NCBI GenBank assembly: GCA_021203425.1
Contig: JAJQBF010000020.1
Coordinates: 1-20,605, forward strand
Direction of reading: 5' to 3'
Length of the DNA stretch: 20,605 nt
From: Clostridiales bacterium
GTDB lineage: Bacteria > Bacillota > Clostridia > Lachnospirales > CAG-274
Shown: positions 15,074 through 20,605 of the stretch, piece by piece
How positions within the stretch are numbered: position 1 is the stretch's first letter
Layout: the number at the start of each line of letters is the position of its first letter
Position numbers and translations under genes: made by a program
The notes under the pieces: generated by a model
What the model was told of the DNA's origin: nothing
Database searches by the model: none
The model's input: the letters and a program-made list of their open reading frames with translations, nothing else

Positions 15074-18000
15074 TTATATATAATCTCTCTGTCTTTGGGA
15101 ATACTCACGCCATTCTTCCTTGTCCATAAAAACAGCTCTTGGTTTTGAACCGTTTTCAGGGCCTATAATTCCTCTGTCTTCCAATTCATCGATTATTCTG
15201 GCAGCCCTGTTATAGCCTATTTGGAACTGTCTTTGAATTAAAGATGTAGAGGCTTTTTTGTTTTTAACAACATAGGCTATGACGTCATTTATAAGCTCGT
15301 CACTGCCCCTTGAACCTGTATGACCGCCGCCTATGCCTTCGCCGTCGCCTTCGGCTTTTTCTATACTTGCCATAACAGCTTTGTCATAATTGGGTTCTTC
15401 TGTTTTAACGCTGTCAACAATTTTCTTTATCTCCTCATTGCTTATAAGGGCACCCTGAACTCTCAGGCTGCGCTCCATTTCAACGGTTTTAAGAAGCATA
15501 TCGCCCTTACCTATAAGCTTTTCGGCGCCGGATTCATCAAGAATAATTCTTGAGTTTATGGCTTGGGCTACCGAAAAGGCTATTCTTGAGGGAATGTTGC
15601 TCTTTATAACACCGGTAATAACGTCTGAAGAAGGTCTTTGAGTAGCAACAATCAGGTGAATACCTGCGGCTCTTGCCAGCTGTGTAAGCCTTTGTATATG
15701 ACCTTCAACTTCCTTTTTTGCCACAAGCATAAGATCCGCTAGCTCGTCTATGATTATAACTATTTTATAGAGGGGCTTTTCCCCTTCTTTCTTCAAATAT
15801 TCGTTATATTCGTCAAGATTTCTTACCCCGACATCGGCGCAAATCTGATATCTTCTCATCATCTCCGTACAAGCCCAGTTAAGGGCAGCTGATGCCTTAT
15901 GAGGGTCGGTTACAACGGGAATCAGAAGATGGGGTATGCCGTTGTAAACATTAAGCTCAACCATTTTGGGGTCAACCATAATAAGCCTTACCTCGTCCGG
16001 TGTTGCCTTATATAAGATACAGTTTATAAGTGTATTTATACAGACGGACTTACCGGAATTTGTGGCTCCGGCAATAAGAAAATGAGGTGCCTTTGCAATA
16101 TCCCTTACAATAACATTTCCGGCTACGTCCTTGCCCAAGCCGAAGGTCAGCTTTGACTTTGACGCCTGAAATTTCTTCGAGGCAACAACCTCCGAAAAAT
16201 AAACAACCGAGGGGTTTTCATTGGGAATTTCTATGCCTACGGCGGTTTTCCCGGGGATAGGCGCCTCTATCATAATGTTTTTTGCCGCAAGACGCATAGC
16301 TAAATCCTTATCAAGATTTGCTATACTTTTAACCTTTGTTCCCACAGCCGGAACAAGCTCATAACGTGTAACCGTAGGACCTTGGCTTACCTCAACAACA
16401 GTTGCCTCAACACGAAAACTCCTCAACGTATCTTCCAATATATGGGAATTTCTTATAAGTTCCTCTTTGTTTCCGGGTTTGGAAAGATCGGGGTTTGTCT
16501 TTAAAAAGCTGAGCTTTGGATATTTATAGCCTGCTTTTTTCGTCTGTATTTTGCTTACCGTTGCTGCGTCGCCTTCTATAACCTTTACGCTGCTGTTTCG
16601 GGAATAGCTTTCTTCCGGTGTTCCCCACGGGGGAATATCCCTGCTGCTTTCCTTAAAACTCCGGTTTGCGGAAGGTTTCTCTTCCTTTTCTTCTTCTGAA
16701 AAGTCTTCCGGTTCTTCATGTTTTGAAAAATCCTCTTCGGAAGACTCTTCCGACTGTAAAGAATCCCTTTCCTTTTCTTCATATGAGCTTGAAGTCTTTT
16801 CTTCCGGTTCAAAATTATCCGAAACAGACTCTGTATAATCCGATTTTTCTGAGTTATCCTCTCGGGGTTCATCTTCACCCAAAAATTCAAGAGTTATAAT
16901 ATCGCTTGGCTTATCGTTTATAATTATGTTGGGTTTTTTGGTCTCTTTAGAAAGAGTATAACCGGGGGTTTTCGGTTTTCCCCTGTTAAAAACAGCTTTC
17001 TCCGAATTTCTTGTTTCTTCCGATCTGCTGAAAACAACTCTTTCGGGTTTTTCCGTCTCTTCCTCTTTGTAAAATTCATTTGAATTGTCATATTCTTTAT
17101 ATGAACTGCCGTCGGTATATACTTCCGGCTCTGTGTTTTCTTTTTTTCTTAAAAACTCGGGAACATAATCTGAGACTTGAATAGAATGAGAAGGTTTTTC
17201 CCTTTCCTTTTTAAGAAACTCGGGCATTGCGGAAGCCTCTTTTTCAACAGGTGGCAGCTTATATTTCGAAAGATCCTCTCCCGTATAGGCGCCCTTTGTA
17301 ATTCTGTCGGACATTATATCGGGGCGAGCCTTTCTCTCCCCTCTGTCTTTGTTTTCCTTAAGATTTATAAATTTTGCGTCTTTATAGCTTTTTTCTTTTC
17401 TCAGCTTTTCGTAATAGTCTACATTTTCCTCCGGAGCGCTTATTACAGGCGCCTGGGGTTTCCGCCTGCTGCTGTTTCTTTTAACAGGCTGCGGCTTTGG
17501 TTCGGGTTTCGGCTCTTCATAGACTTCATATTCATCATAGCCGCCGTAGTCGTCATAATAATCATCATAACCGTCATATTCATCGTAATCATCATTATCA
17601 TAATGATGATTACGTCTTTCCCTTTTCTCGGTATACATACCGCCCATAAGGGTTTCGGTTACAAAATTTGCAGTTCCCGAAAATATTTTAAAGACACTCT
17701 TTCCCGATATCAAAACAATCGAAGCTGCTGCAAGAGTTATAAAAATTATAACAGAACCTGCCTTTTTAAATATAACAAGACTTCCGCCGCCGAAAAATCC
17801 GCCTATAAGCCCTCCCCCTATATAATCAGAGTCGGTAAAACCGCCGAATATGGAATCAACCGTAAAAGCGTCTTCCGTCTCGTATAAAAGAATATGCAGA
17901 AGAGAAACCGCAACGCAGAACTGCATACAGCTTAAGATTATTTTATATTTCGAAGTGCTTTTGTCCTCCATTATAAAAAGCCCTGCCGCCGCAAGTATTA

Positions 18001-18349
18001 CGGCAAAAGGGAGTATGTAAGCTCCCGTACCGAAAAAGCCCTTTAAAACATCAAGAACAATTCGGCCGAATATTGTGTCTGAGGCAAAAAATATGCTGAA
18101 AATAAGCAAAGCGGCAAAGCCTGCGGTTATTATACAGGCTGCTTCAAGAGCCGCCGGACTTAACTGTTTTTTGACCTTAATTTTCTGAGGCTTTTCCGTT
18201 GTTTCCGCTGCAGCCGTACTTTCCGCATTATTATTCTCTTTAGTCTTTGTTTTTGTATTTTTTGCGGCTGTTTTTTTCTTAGCCGTTCCGGTCTTTTTTG
18301 AGGTTTGTTTTTTCGCCGGAGCCTTCGCCGCTGTTTTTTTCTGTGCCAC
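15074..18349 (-). CDS. ftsK: FtsK/SpoIIIE-family DNA translocase
   Basis: 1091 residues; hexameric septal DNA pump that clears chromosomes during division or sporulation. From the N-terminus: a Lys/Ala/Thr-rich basic tail (1-60); about four membrane segments (roughly 68-90, 98-126, 137-157, 196-217); a long hydrophilic linker (about 240-610) with an Asp/Tyr-rich tract, a KPEPKPQP run, two PEFL(R/K)K motifs and acidic Glu/Ser-rich stretches; the translocase core with Walker A GATNSGKS (761-768) and Walker B IVIIIDELAD (D868, E869); and the DNA-reading gamma winged helix (about 1017-1073, ending GIIGPENGSKPRAVFM). The linker is long compared with B. subtilis SpoIIIE. A GTG at 18358 lies in the ribosome binding site AGGGTGAT; the GTG at 18349, 6 nt after GGGTG, is chosen. 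First gene of a five-gene operon. Confidence 0.95.
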   Translation of the reverse strand: MAQKKTAAKAPAKKQTSKKTGTAKKKTAAKNTKTKTKENNNAESTAAAETTEKPQKIKVKKQLSPAALEAACIITAGFAALLIFSIFFASDTIFGRIVLDVLKGFFGTGAYILPFAVILAAAGLFIMEDKSTSKYKIILSCMQFCVAVSLLHILLYETEDAFTVDSIFGGFTDSDYIGGGLIGGFFGGGSLVIFKKAGSVIIFITLAAASIVLISGKSVFKIFSGTANFVTETLMGGMYTEKRERRNHHYDNDDYDEYDGYDDYYDDYGGYDEYEVYEEPKPEPKPQPVKRNSSRRKPQAPVISAPEENVDYYEKLRKEKSYKDAKFINLKENKDRGERKARPDIMSDRITKGAYTGEDLSKYKLPPVEKEASAMPEFLKKEREKPSHSIQVSDYVPEFLRKKENTEPEVYTDGSSYKEYDNSNEFYKEEETEKPERVVFSRSEETRNSEKAVFNRGKPKTPGYTLSKETKKPNIIINDKPSDIITLEFLGEDEPREDNSEKSDYTESVSDNFEPEEKTSSSYEEKERDSLQSEESSEEDFSKHEEPEDFSEEEKEEKPSANRSFKESSRDIPPWGTPEESYSRNSSVKVIEGDAATVSKIQTKKAGYKYPKLSFLKTNPDLSKPGNKEELIRNSHILEDTLRSFRVEATVVEVSQGPTVTRYELVPAVGTKVKSIANLDKDLAMRLAAKNIMIEAPIPGKTAVGIEIPNENPSVVYFSEVVASKKFQASKSKLTFGLGKDVAGNVIVRDIAKAPHFLIAGATNSGKSVCINTLINCILYKATPDEVRLIMVDPKMVELNVYNGIPHLLIPVVTDPHKASAALNWACTEMMRRYQICADVGVRNLDEYNEYLKKEGEKPLYKIVIIIDELADLMLVAKKEVEGHIQRLTQLARAAGIHLIVATQRPSSDVITGVIKSNIPSRIAFSVAQAINSRIILDESGAEKLIGKGDMLLKTVEMERSLRVQGALISNEEIKKIVDSVKTEEPNYDKAVMASIEKAEGDGEGIGGGHTGSRGSDELINDVIAYVVKNKKASTSLIQRQFQIGYNRAARIIDELEDRGIIGPENGSKPRAVFMDKEEWREYSQRQRDYI
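17584..17614. repeat. Perfect 14-bp inverted repeat with 3-nt loop inside ftsK
   Basis: CGTAATCATCATTA (17584-17597), loop TCA, TAATGATGATTACG (17601-17614). It encodes RNHHYDNDDY at the start of the Asp/Tyr-rich linker tract, where GAT/AAT/CAT/TAT codons make self-complementarity more likely. Confidence 0.75.
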
Positions 18350-18364
18350 ACTTATCACCCTGTC

Positions 18365-18386
18365 TTATAATTAACTCTAATTATAA
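18365..18386. promoter_or_regulatory. Palindrome overlapping the ftsK -10 box (operator candidate)
   Basis: TTATAATTA (18365-18373) and TAATTATAA (18378-18386) are perfect inverted repeats separated by 4 bp, making a 22-bp palindrome. One arm contains the -10 hexamer of the ftsK promoter and the other covers the predicted transcription start. This is the geometry of a repressor site, but AT-rich DNA can yield such symmetry by chance. Confidence 0.4.
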
Positions 18387-18408
18387 CATTTTTTACAAGT
18401 TTTGTATA
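18380..18408 (-). promoter_or_regulatory. Promoter of the ftsK-fhs-rimO-pgsA-S41 operon
   Basis: TATACA (18408-18403), 17-bp spacer and a perfect TATAAT (18385-18380) preceded by TGT, an extended -10. The -35 box matches only four of six positions, which the extended -10 can compensate. The start would be near 18373, about 24 nt before the GTG at 18349. I see no other convincing promoter inside the operon. Confidence 0.7.
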
Positions 18409-18463
18409 GTTTATATTTATTAAAAATTAGAAAATCTGTTTTAGGTTCTATTCAAAAGACAAA

Positions 18464-18499
18464 ACGGAACCGCTGCCGCCAATACACCACCGGTTCCGT
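18464..18499 (-). terminator. Intrinsic terminator after gltX
   Basis: On the minus strand ACGGAACCG (18499-18491) pairs perfectly with CGGTTCCGT (18472-18464) around an 18-nt loop, followed by TTTGTCTTTTG. It lies 12 bp after the gltX stop and isolates gltX from the ftsK promoter. Confidence 0.85.
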
Positions 18500-18510
18500 A
18501 TAATTACATT

Positions 18511-19944
18511 TTAACTTTCAAGCAGCTTAACACCTTCGTTAAGCCTTCTCAAAGATTCTTCTCTTCCCAAAAGAACACAAAGCTCCGTTGCACCGCAGGG
18601 GGTTGTGGGCTTCCCGGAGAGGGCTGTTCTTACGGGCCAAAGAATCTGACCGTTTTTAAGACCGTTTTCCTTTGCCGTACTTACCATAAGGGCATAAAGA
18701 CTGTCATTATCCCAGTTTTCGGTTTTCTCCAAAACGGGAATTATAATTTTAAGAAAATCAAGAGAATTTTCAGTGTTTGTCTTCATTTTCTTATGAGTAT
18801 ATAAACTCTTGTCATATTCGGGCAGCTCATCTATAAAATCTATAAGCTCGGGAATATCATAAACCGTAGATATTCTGGATTTAACCATTTCAGCCACTGC
18901 CTTAAGGTCGATGCCCTCTGTTTTAACAGCTTTCCTTAAAACCGGTTCAGCCGTTTTATAAAAATCATCAAAGCTCTGAGCCTTGATATATTCGCTGTTC
19001 ATCCACTTAAGCTTTTCGGGGTCGAAAATAGCCGGAGATTTTGAAATTCCCTTTACGTCAAAAATTTCAATAAGCTCGTATATAGAGAAAATTTCTCTGT
19101 TTACGGAAGGTGCCCAGCCCAAAAGAGTAATATAATTTACAATTGCCTCAGGCAGATATCCCTTTGCCACCAAATCCTGAAATGATGCGTCGCCGTTTCT
19201 CTTTGAAAGCTTTGTATGCTGATCCTTCATAACGGGAGCAACGTGGATATACGTGGGGATTTCCCAGCCGAAAGCCTCATAGAGAAGGTTATATTTGGGG
19301 GTTGACGAAAGATATTCGTTCCCTCTTATAACATGGGTAATGTTCATAAGGTGGTCGTCTATTACATTGGCAAAATTATAAGTGGGAAGTCCGTCTGACT
19401 TAATGAGAATTTGGTCTTCCATATCCTCGTTGTCAACAGTTACATCTCCGTAAACCTCATCATGAAAAGTGGTTTTGCCTTCTCTTATTTTCTGACGGAT
19501 TACAAAGGGCACTCCCTTTTTAAGGTTTTCCTGTATTTCCTCCTCGGAAAGAGAAAGACAATGTCTGTCATATTTAACCCCTGTTTCTCCTTCTGCACGC
19601 AAGCTCTCAAGCCTTTCCTTAGTGCAGAAACAGTAATAAGCCTCGCCTTTTTCTACAAGCTCCAAAGCATACTTCATATAGTCATTCTTTCTTTCAGACT
19701 GAATATAAGGACCGTAGTCTCCCCCTACATCGGGTCCTTCGTCATGCTTAATTCCTGCTGTTTCGAGGGTTTTATAAATTATGTCAACTGCCCCTTCAAC
19801 ATACCTCTCCTGATCCGTATCTTCAATTCGGAGAATAAACTTTCCTCCGCTGTGTTTGGCAATAAAATATTCATATAATGCCGTTCTTAAATTTCCAATG
19901 TGCATATAGCCTGTAGGGCTGGGTGCAAATCTTGTTCTTATCAT
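18511..19944 (-). CDS. gltX: Glutamyl-tRNA synthetase
   Basis: 477 residues, class I synthetase charging tRNA with glutamate. Signature motifs are RFAPSPTGYMHIGNLRTAL (5-23, HIGN at 15-18) and KLSKRNG (245-251, KMSKS-type). A zinc site like that of E. coli GluRS is suggested by C105-x-C107 and Y125-x3-C129. The C-terminal anticodon-binding domain ends with a TTPCGATEL-type motif and has normal length. Whether it also mischarges tRNA-Gln (for a GatCAB route) cannot be judged here. AAGGAG lies 10 nt before the ATG at 19944. It follows the unknown membrane-protein gene by 24 bp, probably in one transcript, and ends at a strong terminator. Confidence 0.96.
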   Translation of the reverse strand: MIRTRFAPSPTGYMHIGNLRTALYEYFIAKHSGGKFILRIEDTDQERYVEGAVDIIYKTLETAGIKHDEGPDVGGDYGPYIQSERKNDYMKYALELVEKGEAYYCFCTKERLESLRAEGETGVKYDRHCLSLSEEEIQENLKKGVPFVIRQKIREGKTTFHDEVYGDVTVDNEDMEDQILIKSDGLPTYNFANVIDDHLMNITHVIRGNEYLSSTPKYNLLYEAFGWEIPTYIHVAPVMKDQHTKLSKRNGDASFQDLVAKGYLPEAIVNYITLLGWAPSVNREIFSIYELIEIFDVKGISKSPAIFDPEKLKWMNSEYIKAQSFDDFYKTAEPVLRKAVKTEGIDLKAVAEMVKSRISTVYDIPELIDFIDELPEYDKSLYTHKKMKTNTENSLDFLKIIIPVLEKTENWDNDSLYALMVSTAKENGLKNGQILWPVRTALSGKPTTPCGATELCVLLGREESLRRLNEGVKLLES

Positions 19945-19968
19945 TTTTATAAAACTCCTTAATATTGA

Positions 19969-20547
19969 TTAATAATAGTCATCTAAGTCAATGCTTGAAA
20001 TTTGTTCCTTAACTGTTTTCATAGCCGCCTGTGCCTCTATAATTGTGTTTATTTCCTCATCATAGTTAAGCCACTGACCGCCGTTTACAGCCGCCTCCTG
20101 ACGTTTTATGTTTACAACATAGTAAAGACTTGTCAGAGAGTAATCCATTATACCGTCTACAAGATAATACTGCTGAAGAATATCTCTTTCAAGCATAGCG
20201 TTGTTATACTGTGTGTTTATGTTGTCAATATATTCCTGATCCGCCTCTACGCTTTCCAAGACTTCTATACAGATATTCTTGGACTCTTCCATACTTTCCT
20301 GCAGCTCGGCAACATATTGATTTCTGTAGCCCTGGGCCTCATATCTTAAATAAAGAAACATTCCTACAGCCACACAGGCAAGTATAATAAGCAAAAAGCC
20401 GCTTAAGCTTATGTAATATTTAATCCTTGTTTTTTTTTCGTAATCTTTTTTAGCGGTTTTTCTGACGTCTTTTTCCGAATGTCTTTTGGAATTGTGTCTG
20501 CCGTCGGTTCTCCTTCTTTTGGGAGCCAAGTTTGTTTTTTCGTCCAT
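19969..20547 (-). CDS. Unknown single-pass membrane protein with extracellular coiled coil
   Basis: 192 residues, family not recognised. Residues 1-44 are strongly basic (KRRR, KRH, KKDYEKK) and should be cytoplasmic. Residues about 46-67 (SLSGFLLIILACVAVGMFLY) form one membrane span. The rest, rich in Glu, Gln, Asn and Tyr, looks helical and partly coiled-coil (about 68-125 and 160-185), ending DLDDYY. The positive-inside rule places the C-terminal part outside the cell. The layout (basic tail, one span, external coiled coil) recalls divisome proteins such as DivIC/FtsL, but it is longer and I see no matching motif. AAGGAGGAG lies 11 nt before the ATG at 20547. It is co-directional with gltX, 24 bp upstream of it. 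Its promoter may lie beyond the right edge. Confidence 0.7.
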   Translation of the reverse strand: MDEKTNLAPKRRRTDGRHNSKRHSEKDVRKTAKKDYEKKTRIKYYISLSGFLLIILACVAVGMFLYLRYEAQGYRNQYVAELQESMEESKNICIEVLESVEADQEYIDNINTQYNNAMLERDILQQYYLVDGIMDYSLTSLYYVVNIKRQEAAVNGGQWLNYDEEINTIIEAQAAMKTVKEQISSIDLDDYY

Positions 20548-20605
20548 ACTGTTTTTTTCTCCTCCTTATAAAGTGCCTGTTTATATAATATCACCTGAGA
20601 AAAAT

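Noticed and set aside
17177..17887. A 236-codon open frame on the plus strand opposite ftsK
   Set aside because: It is antisense to the linker and membrane region of a firm gene; its hydrophobic runs (Ile, Val, Phe) are the mirror of the GAT/GAA-rich linker codons. No family motif is seen.
19411..19878. A 155-codon plus-strand frame opposite gltX
   Set aside because: Antisense to conserved catalytic and zinc-site regions of gltX, with no recognisable protein features.
1..20605. CRISPR arrays, tRNA or rRNA genes, transposases, phage genes, T-box or other riboswitch leaders
   Set aside because: None was seen when reading both strands; the gaps between genes are short and mostly filled by promoters and terminators.

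Overview
The window looks like a chromosomal piece of a moderately AT-rich Gram-positive anaerobe of the Clostridia (Bacillota), plausibly near the Lachnospiraceae. The reasons are strong AGGAGG-type ribosome binding sites, frequent ATA and AGA codons, near-consensus sigma-A promoters with 17-bp spacers, an S-layer-homology (SLH) protein, a folate-dependent one-carbon ligase (fhs), and a cell-division/housekeeping operon order (ftsK ... rimO-pgsA) familiar from Firmicutes. No phage, transposase, CRISPR array, tRNA or rRNA gene is visible. The genus is inference.

Layout. Positions 1-1830 (minus): a promoter drives aroB, lspA and a membrane-protein gene cut by the window edge, with overlapping stops and starts. 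Positions 1860-3430 (minus): one monocistronic gene for a secreted cohesin-like/SLH surface protein, with its own promoter and terminator. Positions 3504-4470 (minus): a fructosamine-kinase-family gene, divergent from malQ (4654-6273, plus). Positions 6360-9940 (plus): a perfect TTGACA promoter, then two family-2 glycosyltransferases and proC, ending in a bidirectional terminator. Positions 9953-18410 (minus): a five-gene operon ftsK-fhs-rimO-pgsA-S41 peptidase, in which most ribosome binding sites overlap the stop codon of the gene before. Positions 18460-20550 (minus): an unknown membrane-anchored protein followed by gltX and a strong terminator.

How the genes fit together: most are core functions (chorismate synthesis, lipoprotein maturation, glucan turnover, proline synthesis, one-carbon metabolism, ribosome modification, phospholipid synthesis, chromosome segregation, tRNA charging), with a clear envelope theme (lspA, SLH protein, glycosyltransferases, pgsA, S41 peptidase, ftsK).

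No obviously new multi-gene system is present. The points most worth a second look are: (1) two FtsZ-tail-like PEFL(R/K)K motifs in the FtsK linker; (2) a palindrome overlapping the -10 box of the ftsK promoter; (3) a double-hairpin intergenic repeat that supplies the 3' end of rimO; (4) a strong hairpin inside the larger glycosyltransferase gene, whose second GT2 domain seems to have lost its catalytic motifs; (5) a nine-codon leader ORF overlapping the start of that gene. Several starts below are shorter than the longest possible reading frame, because the upstream start lies inside a promoter or in/next to a Shine-Dalgarno sequence.
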